Positions 35,629 through 44,786 of a stretch of DNA of 64,000 nt are shown here, one piece after another. Origin of the DNA: JAFMPW01 sp041743085. Lineage in GTDB: Bacteria > Bacteroidota > Bacteroidia > Flavobacteriales > Flavobacteriaceae. The position numbers and the translations under genes were made by a program. The stretch is from assembly GCA_041743085.1 (NCBI GenBank), contig JBGTNL010000033.1, forward strand, positions 1 through 64,000, read 5' to 3'. Position 1 is the stretch's first letter, and every line of letters begins with the position of its first letter. A model generated the notes under the pieces. The model saw only the letters and a program-made list of their open reading frames with translations. It had not been told where the DNA came from and did not search any database.

Positions 35629-36671
35629 AGTTTGTCTATTAAGTTAGTTTTCCATTGTAATTTTGATCTGTAATATAACTTTCCCCGGTCTACAACCAGG
35701 GGGCATTCGAAATTGTTTGTGAACAGGCTTCCGGTACCCAGGCCCTGGGGCAGTGAAGTATTCAAGGTATAGGTCCATTGTGCTATGGCGTTAAGACCAA
35801 TATTGCTTTCCAATGCACTGGTGATCCACCAACCAATCTCCAACTGGTCGGCCAAGGTAATCCATTCGCTGCACCCGGCAAAACCGCCGACAAGACTGGG
35901 CTTCAGAATTATAAACTGTGGCCGGACGGTTTGTAACAATTTTTGCTTTTCTGTGACATCAAAGATCCCGATAAGCTCTTCGTCCAATGCAACGGGCAGG
36001 GGTGTTGTTTGGCAAAGCACACTCATTTCAAGGATATTGCCCGGTTTCAGAGGTTGTTCAATGGAGTGAAGGTCGTAGTCGGCTAAGATTTTTAACTTCT
36101 CTTCAGCTTCTTCAGGTGTAAATGCTCCGTTAGCGTCAACCCTCAGTGTTATCTGCTCTTTTGTGTATTTTTTTCGAATTGCTTGAAGTAATTTCAGTTC
36201 TTTATCAAAAGCAATGGCCCCGATCTTTATTTTGATACAAGTGAATCCTTCCTTTAATTTCCGTTGGATCTGCTCCTGCATAAACTGCTCATCGCCCATC
36301 CAAACCAGGCCGTTAATTGAGATCGGAGTTTCTCCGGAAGTAAAACGGGAAGGAAATAATACAAAGGGGTTTGTGGAGGCCAACGACCGGAATGCCTGTT
36401 CTATACCGAACTGGATACTTGGAAATCCGGTCAGTTCTTCCAGTAATCTTGCTTCTCCCAGGTGAATATTTGCACAGACCCATTTTAATTGTTCCTCATA
36501 GCCGGGTTCATCATCTATACTAAGGTCCCGGAACGGAGCACATTCTCCAATGCCATGGTCAGAGCCTTTTTTTAATATGATAAACCAGGTTTCTTTTCGG
36601 GTAAGTATGCCGCGGGAGGTACCCCCGGGCTTTTTAAAATTCAAAATGTATTTTCTATACGAAGCTTTCAT
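35619..36671 (-). CDS. menC: o-Succinylbenzoate synthase
   Basis: A 350-residue enolase-superfamily enzyme from the start MKASYRKYIL; an upstream ATG at 36728 would run into the divergent SDR gene. The barrel has the KxK pair in CIKIKIGAI, a metal Asp in LRVDANGAFTPEEA, Glu in SIEQPLK and Asp/Glu in VALDEELIG, plus a second Lys in FIILKPSLVGG. It dehydrates SHCHC to o-succinylbenzoate. The stop overlaps the CPBP gene by 10 bp. Confidence 0.92.
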   Translation of the reverse strand: MKASYRKYILNFKKPGGTSRGILTRKETWFIILKKGSDHGIGECAPFRDLSIDDEPGYEEQLKWVCANIHLGEARLLEELTGFPSIQFGIEQAFRSLASTNPFVLFPSRFTSGETPISINGLVWMGDEQFMQEQIQRKLKEGFTCIKIKIGAIAFDKELKLLQAIRKKYTKEQITLRVDANGAFTPEEAEEKLKILADYDLHSIEQPLKPGNILEMSVLCQTTPLPVALDEELIGIFDVTEKQKLLQTVRPQFIILKPSLVGGFAGCSEWITLADQLEIGWWITSALESNIGLNAIAQWTYTLNTSLPQGLGTGSLFTNNFECPLVVDRGKLYYRSKLQWKTNLIDKLCS

Positions 36672-36719
36672 TACTTTTCCACTCAAATTTAAGTATATTT
36701 TACCTCTTAAAATGAGCAT

Positions 36720-37514
36720 ATGGCACAATTTACAGATAAAGTAATATGGGTGACCGGTGCCTCCTCGGGGATCGGCGAGGCATTGACCTACGAATTAAAT
36801 AAAAATGGAAACAGACTTATCATCTCTTCGAGGAACGAAGAAAAGCTTCGCGCGGTAAAAGTGCGTTGTCAGGTTCCTGAAAATGTAATTGTACTATCAC
36901 TGGATCTGGGGGATTTTGAAGAAATGCCCGGGAAGGTGGAACAAGCCATGAATGCCTTTGGAAAGGTAGATATACTAATAAATAATGCGGGAATAAGCCA
37001 GCGTTCGCTAATTATTGATACGCAATTTGAGGTATACAAAAGATTGATAGAGATAGATTATCTGGGCACTATTGCCCTTACCAAGGCAATACTTCCTTAC
37101 TTTATTAAGGATGGGGGGGGTCGTTTTGTAACTGTGACAAGTCTTATGGGCAAATTCGGTTCTTCTTTGCGTTCGGGCTACTGCGGTGCTAAACATGCGC
37201 TACATGGTTTTTTTGATGTACTCCGAATGGAGCACGAGAAAGATGGTATTGCCGTAACCCTTGTCTGCCCCGGTTTTGTACGGACCAATGTGGCAAAGAA
37301 CGCTCTTATCGCAGATGGCAGTGCAAAAAATACCACGGATCCGGGAACAGAGAAAGGCATGCCGGCAGATGTCTTTGCCAGAAAAATGATCAATGTCATT
37401 AAACGTGAAAAATTTGAATCCTACATCGGTGGAAAAGAGGTAATAGGTATTTATCTGAAACGATTTTTTCCAAGGCTACTCCATAAAGTCGTATTGAAAA
37501 GTGAAGTCGTATAA
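36720..37514 (+). CDS. Short-chain dehydrogenase/reductase
   Basis: A 264-residue SDR with the cofactor loop TGASSGIGEAL, ILINNAGISQRS, catalytic Ser in TVTSLMGKFG and the YxxxK pair in GYCGAKHAL. The C-terminal end resembles the DHRS7-like group that carries a hydrophobic tail (YLKRFFPRLLHKVV). Substrate unknown. It is transcribed away from menC; the two starts are only 48 bp apart, so their promoters overlap. Confidence 0.92.
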   Translation: MAQFTDKVIWVTGASSGIGEALTYELNKNGNRLIISSRNEEKLRAVKVRCQVPENVIVLSLDLGDFEEMPGKVEQAMNAFGKVDILINNAGISQRSLIIDTQFEVYKRLIEIDYLGTIALTKAILPYFIKDGGGRFVTVTSLMGKFGSSLRSGYCGAKHALHGFFDVLRMEHEKDGIAVTLVCPGFVRTNVAKNALIADGSAKNTTDPGTEKGMPADVFARKMINVIKREKFESYIGGKEVIGIYLKRFFPRLLHKVVLKSEVV

Positions 37515-37579
37515 ATAAAAATTTCCCCGCACCCGGAACTGCTACCTTGTGCATTCCTCACTCTTTGTTCGTGGGTTGC

Positions 37580-37661
37580 AAGGAAGGTGAATTGGAAACC
37601 GCGCCCGTACCGAACGCCATATTCGGGCGGGCCTGACGCAACTGGGAATTATAAAGATTAA
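37580..37661. repeat. Dispersed hairpin repeat between convergent genes
   Basis: GGAAACCGCGCCCGTACCGA...ATTCGGGCGGGCCTGACGCA...GGGAATTATAAAGATTAA is closely related to 22181-22268. The GCGCCCG/CGGGCGG arms form a hairpin that may help to end transcription of the SDR and metallo-hydrolase genes. Confidence 0.6.
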
Positions 37662-38338
37662 ATAGTAAGCGATTTCCCAATGCCGAGCAGATGTAGCTTT
37701 TTTCCGGCGTTTTGAAACGAAGCCATGGCCTTTTCGTGATCTATTTCAATATAGCCGAAAGTATCATAGTGATATCCCAAAATAGTATTGCAATCCACAA
37801 AATCCGCTGCCCGGACAGCATCTTCCGCACCCATCGTGAAGTTGTCACCGATGGGTAATATGGCCAGATCCAATTTGTGTGTCATCGGGATTAATTTCAT
37901 ATCCATGGTTAGGGCGGTATCTCCGGCGATATAAATTTGCTTTCCCTTTGTTGTAATGAGGAATCCTCCCGGCTGCCCACCGTAAGAACCGTCGGGAAAT
38001 GAGGAGGTATGAATGGCGTTGGTGTATTTTACCGTACCAAAATCAAATTTCCAACTTCCGCCGTGATTCATAGGGTGTACTGTAAATCCTTTTTTTTCGT
38101 AGTGGGTTGTAATTTCGAAATTACTTATGATGGTCGCCCCCGACGATGTTGCAATGGTTTCAACATCCAGGATATGATCCCTGTGAGCGTGCGTTATTAG
38201 AATGTAATCAGGGTTTAGATTGTCAATATCAACAATCCCTTTGGCCTTTTCGTTCGCTGAAATAAAGGGGTCTACAAGTAATTTGAATCCCTCAGTTTCT
38301 ATCCATAACGCAGCATGTCCTAAAAAAGTGATTTTCAT
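37658..38338 (-). CDS. UPF0173-type metal-dependent hydrolase
   Basis: A 226-residue cytoplasmic metallo-beta-lactamase-fold protein. The HxHxDH motif is ILITHAHRDHILDVE, with HPMNHGGSWKFD, a metal Asp in YIAGDTALTMDMK and a final His in ILGYHYDTFGYI. The overall layout and length equal those of UPF0173 (YtkL-like) proteins, whose substrate is not established. It is a single gene, converging on the SDR gene. Confidence 0.92.
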   Translation of the reverse strand: MKITFLGHAALWIETEGFKLLVDPFISANEKAKGIVDIDNLNPDYILITHAHRDHILDVETIATSSGATIISNFEITTHYEKKGFTVHPMNHGGSWKFDFGTVKYTNAIHTSSFPDGSYGGQPGGFLITTKGKQIYIAGDTALTMDMKLIPMTHKLDLAILPIGDNFTMGAEDAVRAADFVDCNTILGYHYDTFGYIEIDHEKAMASFQNAGKKLHLLGIGKSLTI

Positions 38339-38362
38339 GATGCAACGGTTTGTTGCGTAAAT

Positions 38363-40321
38363 TTATTTAAAATTGAACCAAAAACGAACCCCGTCTGATG
38401 TTTTATCAATGTTAAGGGTAGATTGCAGTTGATTGACCAGCCTGTTCATTAAACGGATGCCCATCGAGGAATTTGTCCGTTCCTCGGAATCCTCGGGAAA
38501 ACCAATGCCGTTATCGCTATATTCAAAAAAACCATGCTCCCCGTTTTTTCGAATATGGATGTAAATTTTTCCATCGTCATCGTCTTCGGGAAAGGCATAC
38601 TTAAAGGAGTTGGATACGAGTTCGTTCAGAATAAGTCCGAAAGGAATTGCCCGGTCTATATCCAATTCCACCCCCTCGGCGTCGATAGTGATATTAATAT
38701 TGTGCCCGCCCTTCTTGAATACTGACTGAACACTATTGATCAGACTCTCAATATATCCCTGCATCTCAATAACTGAAAGGTCATCGTTCTGATATAATTT
38801 CTGGTGGATCAGGGCCATAGCCTTTACCCTGGTTTTACCCTCCTCAAGGGCCTCTATTGCCGCCTTACTGCGGGTGTTCTTAGTCTGAAGGCTTAGCAGA
38901 CTTGATACCATCTGCAAGTTGTTCTTAACCCTGTGATGAATTTCCTTTAACAGCGAATCCTTTTCCACCAGCGAGGTTTCAATAATGTGTTTTTGTTCGG
39001 CGATCAGACGTTGATTTTTGATACTTTTCAAGTAGGCATAGACAAGCCCGGCGAAGCCCAATAAGGTAAAGATCAAGGAAATGAAAACCAAATTTATACG
39101 CTCATCCTGGGCCTGTAATTTATCTTTTGACCTTTGATTTTCCATTTTCTGCTCATCGAGCATTCTTCTCGAATTTGCAAAATCGAACTGCGCAACAGTG
39201 GCAAGTTGCTGTTTTTTTAATGAATTGTCATTGCCGCTAATTGAGTCCGCTATCCTGGCATTCTGTTTGAGATAGAAAGCTGCATTTTTATAATCCTCAA
39301 CACGGTCATAATACGTAGCAAGCAGTCTGTTCTTCTTAACTATATGATCTATTTTTTTTAGATTTTGTTCAATGGCGAGGTATTCCCTGCCTTTTGCAAA
39401 ATTTTCCAGTCTTAAATGAGTTTCCGCCAATGCCAGGTTATTTTCTATAACATCCTCAGAATATTTGCCGAAATTGTTCTCCTCTATAACCCCGATGCTG
39501 TTCTCCAGATATGGAAGCGCTTCTTCATATTGCCTGAGAATAATGTGGGCCTTTCCAATGTTGCCATCTATTATTCCTTTTAAAAGATTGGCATCCTGTA
39601 TTTCCTTTTCGGATTTCACCTCATTGAGATCATTCAAATACACATCAACATAGCCTTTAGCTTTCTTAAAGTATGTAAGGGCGGCCGAGGCCGATTCATC
39701 GAGTAATAAATACTTCCCAACATTGTTGCTGTATTCCGCCTGACCGTAAAGGTTCCCTTCATTGATAGTCTTTTGCATATCCATGATATAATCTTCCATG
39801 GCCTTTCTGTGCATGCCCAGATTGGAATAAATATCGTAGAAGGTTATATTTTTGGTAATTCCCAGGTCTCTTTTCTCCTGCCGTATTTCTACCTGCTTAT
39901 CATAAAACCCCAATTGAGAATAATTGCTATCGATCAGATCCAATAGTGTTTTTTTGAAATCGAGATCAAATTGATTCCTTACGTTATATAATTCATTGGC
40001 AATGGCCAAACTCTTGTCATAATCCCCAAGGTCGTAATAGATCTGGGATTGAATAAGCTGGTATTGCCGTATTGCCGAGGAATCTTTTGCCGTCTGGGCA
40101 TTGTTCAGGTAACGGACCACTTCGTCCAGCCAATCATATGCTGAATTCTCGTTATAGCGATTTGCTGTGGTAAAGAAGTAGTTAAATCTATCCGATACAT
40201 TTTTGGACTCCTTAAAATTACGCAGCTGGTTTTCTTCCGATCCGTCAAGATCCTGAGCTGTAGAAATAGCGCATACTAGAAGAAGTATTGTATACAAAAG
40301 TTTGCCAAGCGATTTTGCCAT
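38363..40321 (-). CDS. TPR sensor histidine kinase (HisKA_2 type)
   Basis: A 652-residue protein with signal peptide (ISTAQ). A periplasmic TPR region covers about residues 30-395, one membrane span lies at about 408-430 (LVFISLIFTLLGFAGLVYAYL), then the kinase. The phospho-acceptor block is EIHHRVKNNLQMVSSLL (about 460), followed by an HATPase domain with N-box LILNELVSNSFKYAF (about 565) and YSDNGIGFP (about 603). The HisKA_2/HWE-like block often pairs with non-standard output. The LytTR regulator at 41001-41753 is a likely partner. Confidence 0.92.
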   Translation of the reverse strand: MAKSLGKLLYTILLLVCAISTAQDLDGSEENQLRNFKESKNVSDRFNYFFTTANRYNENSAYDWLDEVVRYLNNAQTAKDSSAIRQYQLIQSQIYYDLGDYDKSLAIANELYNVRNQFDLDFKKTLLDLIDSNYSQLGFYDKQVEIRQEKRDLGITKNITFYDIYSNLGMHRKAMEDYIMDMQKTINEGNLYGQAEYSNNVGKYLLLDESASAALTYFKKAKGYVDVYLNDLNEVKSEKEIQDANLLKGIIDGNIGKAHIILRQYEEALPYLENSIGVIEENNFGKYSEDVIENNLALAETHLRLENFAKGREYLAIEQNLKKIDHIVKKNRLLATYYDRVEDYKNAAFYLKQNARIADSISGNDNSLKKQQLATVAQFDFANSRRMLDEQKMENQRSKDKLQAQDERINLVFISLIFTLLGFAGLVYAYLKSIKNQRLIAEQKHIIETSLVEKDSLLKEIHHRVKNNLQMVSSLLSLQTKNTRSKAAIEALEEGKTRVKAMALIHQKLYQNDDLSVIEMQGYIESLINSVQSVFKKGGHNINITIDAEGVELDIDRAIPFGLILNELVSNSFKYAFPEDDDDGKIYIHIRKNGEHGFFEYSDNGIGFPEDSEERTNSSMGIRLMNRLVNQLQSTLNIDKTSDGVRFWFNFK

Positions 40322-41000
40322 AACATGCCAAGAAATCTAATTATCCCCTTTCATTTGCCAGTACGGATTTCCCTGAAACCAGCCCCTAAGCTTGCATTAA
40401 TAAAACGGTAACAGTACTTTTTTGTTGTTAAAGTAAATTATTATGTGGTGAGCGGTTCAAACCAATTCACCTAAGGTTGATTTAACGTAAAGTTAAATCG
40501 GATGATCTCCCATTACTATTACGGTTGAGGGGATCCGGATGTTCTTCCTGAAAAGAGTGCGGTAAGATCATGGTACACGCATTCAAAACGTAGAAAACCA
40601 CGCAAATACTGCCTAGTCATTTTTGTAAAAATTATGCAAAAAATGGTAAGATCCGGGTTGCTTCAAAAGTAGTATGTAGAAAAGTGATATTATGAATATT
40701 GTTGTGTAAGTACCAATTTTTGTTGTGAAAATACATTTGATTTCCAAATTATGCATTTCATCGAATTATTTGACCTTTCATGGGGAGTAACCTTTCTCCG
40801 GATATTTTGAAACGAAGAATAATCTGCCTGGGCTATGAGGTTATCCGAAACCACAAATAATCCTGCGGTTTCCGTAAGGTTCCCTAGGACAATTTATTGC
40901 GATATGCACTAATCACATTTTGTGATGCCTAAAGCAAGGGTTATGTCTGTTAAAATCCGGGCAAACGAAATAGAATTACATATAAGGGGGTATACCTTTC
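40322..41000. other. Long intergenic region between kinase and regulator genes
   Basis: Nearly 680 bp without a credible gene. It contains the inverted repeat at 40479-40499 and a smaller one at 40912-40926 (ATCACA-ttt-TGTGAT). The kinase promoter should lie in its left part. Confidence 0.45.
40479..40499. promoter_or_regulatory. Inverted repeat upstream of the kinase gene
   Basis: Perfect 8-bp arms GATTTAAC and GTTAAATC enclose the spacer GTAAA, 158 bp before the kinase start. A possible operator. Confidence 0.35.
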
Positions 41001-41753
41001 CTAAGAATTCATTGCGGAAATAATAAATTCTTTGAAATCCTTGGATATTGGAATAAGCGTGTTGTTTATCATAATATCCTTGGAGTTTATGGCATCTATA
41101 TGATCCACATTAACAATGTATGATTTATGGGCCCGATAGAATTTATTTTTTGGCAGTTTCTCCAGGTAATCCTTAAGTGGTGAACGCACCAGAAACTTCT
41201 TATCTACCGTATTCACTTCCAGATACACATTGTCCGCTTTAATAAACTGAATATCCTCAAACTGAATCCGATAATACAGATGCTGCTTTTTAACAAAAAT
41301 CGAGTCTTTCAAAACGGAATTGGACACCACTTTATCCTCCGTTTCACCATGACCTCCATCTGAGGTTTTACCTGAATAATCAAAATTAGAAAGTGCAATT
41401 TCTATGGAGGTGTATAAATCCTGCTGCTCAAAAGGTTTTACCAAATAGCCGTTTGGCTTAACGGTCTTTGCGTTTTCTACGGTTGCCCTGTCAGAATTTG
41501 AGGTTACGAATATAAAAGGAATGTTGTAATTTTCCCTTATATGTTTTCCCAAATCGATCCCGGTTTTATCTGAAGCCAGGATGATATCAATAAGAACAAG
41601 ATCAACATGATTGTTTTTTAATACTTCTTCTGCCTGCTCATATACAATGACATTGTCCACAATCTCGTAGCCAATTTCCTCAAGCATTGACTGCATATCG
41701 TCCGCAATAATGACATTGTCTTCTACAATAAGAATCCTGATAGGTTGTTCCAA
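41001..41753 (-). CDS. LytTR family response regulator
   Basis: A 250-residue regulator. The receiver domain (about 1-125) has the acidic pair in IVEDNVIIADDM, the phospho-acceptor Asp in LVLIDIILASD, a Thr/Ser in FIFVTSNSD and the Lys in NGYLVKPFEQQD. Residues about 150-247 form a LytTR DNA-binding domain (HLYYRIQFEDIQFIKADNVYLE; FYRAHKSYIVNVDHID). It is probably controlled by the nearby TPR kinase, though a 680-bp gap separates them. It follows menA by 35 bp on the same strand and may share its transcript. Confidence 0.93.
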   Translation of the reverse strand: MEQPIRILIVEDNVIIADDMQSMLEEIGYEIVDNVIVYEQAEEVLKNNHVDLVLIDIILASDKTGIDLGKHIRENYNIPFIFVTSNSDRATVENAKTVKPNGYLVKPFEQQDLYTSIEIALSNFDYSGKTSDGGHGETEDKVVSNSVLKDSIFVKKQHLYYRIQFEDIQFIKADNVYLEVNTVDKKFLVRSPLKDYLEKLPKNKFYRAHKSYIVNVDHIDAINSKDIMINNTLIPISKDFKEFIISAMNS

Positions 41754-41788
41754 AGCATTTGTGGTTTAGGGGGTTATGCCCGCCAAAT

Positions 41789-42697
41789 TTACAAAAAATT
41801 ATTATACCCTATGTAAAAAAGGATAGCCAGAAAAAAGGTACTCAGTGCTAATTTCTTAAGTTCCGGATCAAATGAAAGCGCAGTTTGAATCTTATAAACC
41901 CTTCTAAAATGTAGGAAAATAGGTATAAATGCTAAGAGACAGAGTGTATTGATCCAGGTGTTAAACTGAAAATAAATGTAAAATAATAAACTTACCAAGG
42001 CGGCGGTTAAAAGGAAATAGTGGTATTTTTTACCCTTTGAAATACCCATTTTAACAACCATGGTTTTTTTATTGGCTTTTTTATCCGTAGCATAATCCCG
42101 AAGGTTGTTCAGATTGAGGACCCCTACGCTAAGCAGCCCTATGGTTACAGCAGGAAAAATAGCTTCGATTGTTAAAAATTTGGTGTAAAGGAACATGGAG
42201 CCCAGAACGCTTAGGAAACCGAAAAAACTGAACACAAAAACATCTCCAAGGCCCTTGTAACCATATGCACTGACACCTACCGTATACCTGATTGCCGCCC
42301 ACATGCTAGCAATAGCTAAAAATGCAAATATCAAAAAGTAACCCAGATTGTTCTTTCCAAAAGAAGTATATAAAAGAATTAGGACGAGCAGGAGGTTAAT
42401 AAGCACCGAATAACCTATCCCGGCCCTAAGTTGTTCAGGACTGAGGCTCCCACTTTGGTATGCCCTTTTCGGACCAATCCTATCCTTATTGTCCGTACCT
42501 TTGACACCATCCCCGTAATCGTTGGCAAAGTTTGAGGTAATCTGAAAACCAACAGTCGTCAGAATGGCAAGAATGAAAATAAAATTATCGTGGTAGCCGT
42601 AATGATTGGCCATTCCGGTACCTACCAATATTCCTGCAACAGAGAGGGGAAGTGTGCGGAATCTCGCAGCACTGACCCAGGCCTTAACGTTTGGCAA
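41789..42697 (-). CDS. menA: 1,4-Dihydroxy-2-naphthoate polyprenyltransferase
   Basis: A 302-residue UbiA-superfamily membrane enzyme with about eight or nine spans that attaches the isoprenoid tail to DHNA. The first Asp-rich motif is NFANDYGDGVKGTDN and the second NLNNLRDYATDKKANK; both bind Mg-pyrophosphate. RIGPKRAYQSGSLSPEQL is typical of MenA. It starts 2 bp after the stop of the SPOR-like gene, indicating co-transcription. Confidence 0.95.
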   Translation of the reverse strand: MPNVKAWVSAARFRTLPLSVAGILVGTGMANHYGYHDNFIFILAILTTVGFQITSNFANDYGDGVKGTDNKDRIGPKRAYQSGSLSPEQLRAGIGYSVLINLLLVLILLYTSFGKNNLGYFLIFAFLAIASMWAAIRYTVGVSAYGYKGLGDVFVFSFFGFLSVLGSMFLYTKFLTIEAIFPAVTIGLLSVGVLNLNNLRDYATDKKANKKTMVVKMGISKGKKYHYFLLTAALVSLLFYIYFQFNTWINTLCLLAFIPIFLHFRRVYKIQTALSFDPELKKLALSTFFLAILFYIGYNNFL

Positions 42698-42699
42698 AA

Positions 42700-43296
42700 T
42701 TAATAAGGATCTTCAATTTTTATTCGTTTCCCATCTTTATAGGATGCTACGAAAGCGTCCTTAAAGCCCATATCTACTAATTCCTTTCTAAATTTCTGCG
42801 CTTCTTTTAAGGTACCGAAATTACCCAGGGAATAGGAATAAAACGGATTGGTTTTAACAAACATGGTATTGGTTAGCGCCTCCGAAGCAAGAGTTACATT
42901 GTTATCAACGAATGACTTGATCTGAACCGAATAGATCTTTTCTTTTTCCAAAAAACTCTTGGCAAGGTAAAACTCCTTTACCAGACTGAGTTCCTCATTT
43001 CGCTGGCTGAGATTGTCAATACGGCTTTTCACCGCATCCAGACTGTCTATGGATACCAGCAGGTTCTGATTATCGAGGCCTTTGGAACTGCTCAGACCAA
43101 CCGAAAACGAAAATAAAGCCAAAGCTCCAATTAAAAAAAGGGTGGTGAAGCCGGCCAGGATGTTCCGTTGAAGTTTGCTTTTTTTGAGTTCCTTATTCTT
43201 GAATTTTATTTGATCCAAAAGTCGCTCATTAATAATCTGAGCTTTGTCGATGTCCTTGTGTAATTCCAGTAAATCGCTTTCTTCAATAAATGGCAT
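42700..43296 (-). CDS. Membrane-anchored coiled-coil protein with SPOR-like C-terminus
   Basis: A 198-residue protein from the start MPFIEESDLL at 43296; an earlier ATG at 43377 would add 27 unlikely residues. A short cytoplasmic coiled coil (residues 5-45) precedes one span (ILAGFTTLFLIGALALFSF), a second short coil, and a C-terminal SPOR-like unit: YSVQIKSF at its start and YSLGNFGTLKEAQKFRKELVDMG, then DAFVASYKDGKRI. SPOR domains bind denuded peptidoglycan at division sites. It lies in front of menA with a 2-bp gap. Confidence 0.8.
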   Translation of the reverse strand: MPFIEESDLLELHKDIDKAQIINERLLDQIKFKNKELKKSKLQRNILAGFTTLFLIGALALFSFSVGLSSSKGLDNQNLLVSIDSLDAVKSRIDNLSQRNEELSLVKEFYLAKSFLEKEKIYSVQIKSFVDNNVTLASEALTNTMFVKTNPFYSYSLGNFGTLKEAQKFRKELVDMGFKDAFVASYKDGKRIKIEDPY

Positions 43297-43451
43297 ACTA
43301 TATTTGGGTTTTAGGGGTCTTCTACTATAAAAGTAAGTAAAATCCTTATAATCGGAAAATATATAGTGTTGCGTCAAAAATACGGGTTTTCAACTAAGAA
43401 TAAAAACGGATGGTAATCTATTAACAGCGCAAACCGATCAAATTTGAGATC

Positions 43452-44282
43452 TCAGATTTTATAAATACCATCAGGCCGGATCTCAATTTTTCGTTCCTTA
43501 TATAAAGTGCCTATTGCCTTCTTAAACGTTTTTTTGCTCATTTCAAATGTGGCTCTTATATCCTCAGGAGGCGACTTATCGTGTAATTTGAGAGCTCCAC
43601 CTTCCGCAAGCAATCGATCGTATATGATCTCGGCGGCAGGCTCCAGTTTTAATGGTCCGATAGGTTGTAAGGCAATATCCAGTTTCCTGTCGGGGCGTAT
43701 TTTTTTTACATAGCCTTTTAACTGCTCCCCTACCCTGATATCCTGAAAAACTTCGCTTGCAAATACCAATCCATTGTGGCTATTATTCACAATAACATCC
43801 CAACCAAGATCAGATGCCCTGCTTACCAGTAGATCAACCTCATCGCCAACGACAACACTTAGCTGATCATTGTTCAGAAATTTATTCAGACGGGTAGATG
43901 CGACCAACCTGAAAGATTTCTCATCGAGATAGCAATGAACAACATACCACTGACCCGAAATCATTTTAGACCGTTGTTCCCTGAAAGGGACAAGAAGGTG
44001 TTTCTCTAATCCCCAATCCATAAAAGCGCCAAAGTCATTAACCTCCGCAACTCGTAAGAATCCAAAATCATTTCTTTTTATAAACGGGGTCAGTGTTGTG
44101 GCTATAGGCCGCTCTTCATGATCAAGATAACAAAACACCCGCAATTCCTCCCCTATTTCAAAGTCTTTCGGTGCATACTTTGTGGGAAGCAGAAGATCAT
44201 CTACATCCTCATCTCCCAAAAACAGTCCAACACTGGTCCCTCTTAGAATTTTAAGTGTATTGTAGTTTCCCAGTTCTATCAT
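43452..44282 (-). CDS. CvfB-like S1-domain RNA-binding protein
   Basis: A 276-residue protein with three S1-type units and a winged-helix C-terminus, as in CvfB. Unit 1 begins NTLKILRGTSVGLFLGD, unit 2 LRVAEVNDFGAFMDWGLEKHLLVPFREQ, unit 3 VGEQLKGYVKKIRPDRKLDIAL. The winged helix covers about residues 215-276 (DIRATFEMSKKTFKKAIGTLYKE). The family binds RNA and affects virulence-factor expression in Staphylococcus; its role here is unknown. It lies among men genes. Confidence 0.92.
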   Translation of the reverse strand: MIELGNYNTLKILRGTSVGLFLGDEDVDDLLLPTKYAPKDFEIGEELRVFCYLDHEERPIATTLTPFIKRNDFGFLRVAEVNDFGAFMDWGLEKHLLVPFREQRSKMISGQWYVVHCYLDEKSFRLVASTRLNKFLNNDQLSVVVGDEVDLLVSRASDLGWDVIVNNSHNGLVFASEVFQDIRVGEQLKGYVKKIRPDRKLDIALQPIGPLKLEPAAEIIYDRLLAEGGALKLHDKSPPEDIRATFEMSKKTFKKAIGTLYKERKIEIRPDGIYKI

Positions 44283-44286
44283 AAAT

Positions 44287-44294
44287 CAAAGGTA
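44287..44294 (-). promoter_or_regulatory. -7 box of the CvfB-like gene
   Basis: TACCTTTG on the minus strand is followed by ATTT and the ATG, so any transcript from it would be nearly leaderless. -33 element unclear. Confidence 0.45.
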
Positions 44295-44301
44295 CGGCTA
44301 A

Positions 44302-44415
44302 AACCAGCGAAACCTGTGCCGAGCCTGTCGAGGTATACCCCTGTAGCTTGCTCCGGGCCTGCTGGCAGGGATAGTTGCCCGCCAGAGGCGGGTAAATTTT
44401 TAAGAAATTCTTTAT
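44302..44415 (-). repeat. Dispersed hairpin repeat, inverse copy
   Basis: Read on the minus strand it gives AAGAATTTCTTAAAAATTTA, CCCGCCTCTGGCGGGCAACTATCCCTGCC and later GGTATACCTCGACAGGC and CACAGGTTTCGCTGGTTTT. The blocks match 53457-53560 and 56471-56590 in order. It lacks the right half of those copies. The right end reaches the stop of the DUF2853 gene. Confidence 0.8.
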
Positions 44416-44756
44416 TTATAGACCGTTTCCCTGCTAAAATGCCTGGTCAGCATATAATAGACCACGGCGCGGTGCTTATTTCTTTCGGAGGTGCCATATG
44501 TTTTCATCACACTTCTAATGCCATCCATAAGGGCGGGACTATCCGCCATCCCCAGTTTTTTGATCAAAAAATTTGTCTTGATTCTTTCAAGTTCCTTATC
44601 GTCAGATCCTGATACCTTGGAGGCATCCTGATTGTATATGGAAGGACCCAGCCCCATGGCTACCTTTGTTAAAAGTTCCATGTTGGGCGACTCACCAAAT
44701 TTACTTTTGATGTCTGCCGCGTACTGCGCAATTAAATTGTCTCTTTTACTGCTCAT
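44412..44756 (-). CDS. DUF2853 family protein
   Basis: A 114-residue, all-helical cytoplasmic protein (LIAQYAADIKSKFGESPNMEL; RNKHRAVVYYMLTRHFSRE) recognised as DUF2853. Function unknown; the family is often encoded near menaquinone genes in Flavobacteriia. Its last bases overlap a dispersed repeat, and a MITE-like element begins 30 bp upstream of its start codon, so its promoter may come from, or be disturbed by, that element. Confidence 0.88.
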   Translation of the reverse strand: MSSKRDNLIAQYAADIKSKFGESPNMELLTKVAMGLGPSIYNQDASKVSGSDDKELERIKTNFLIKKLGMADSPALMDGIRSVMKTYGTSERNKHRAVVYYMLTRHFSRETVYK

Positions 44757-44786
44757 AATGGTAGTGTTCTAAGCAATTATATTAAT

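Noticed and set aside
40912..40926. ATCACA-ttt-TGTGAT as a CRP-type site
   Set aside because: The half-sites have a spacer of 3 bp instead of the usual 6, and the site lies downstream of the regulator gene, far from any start.
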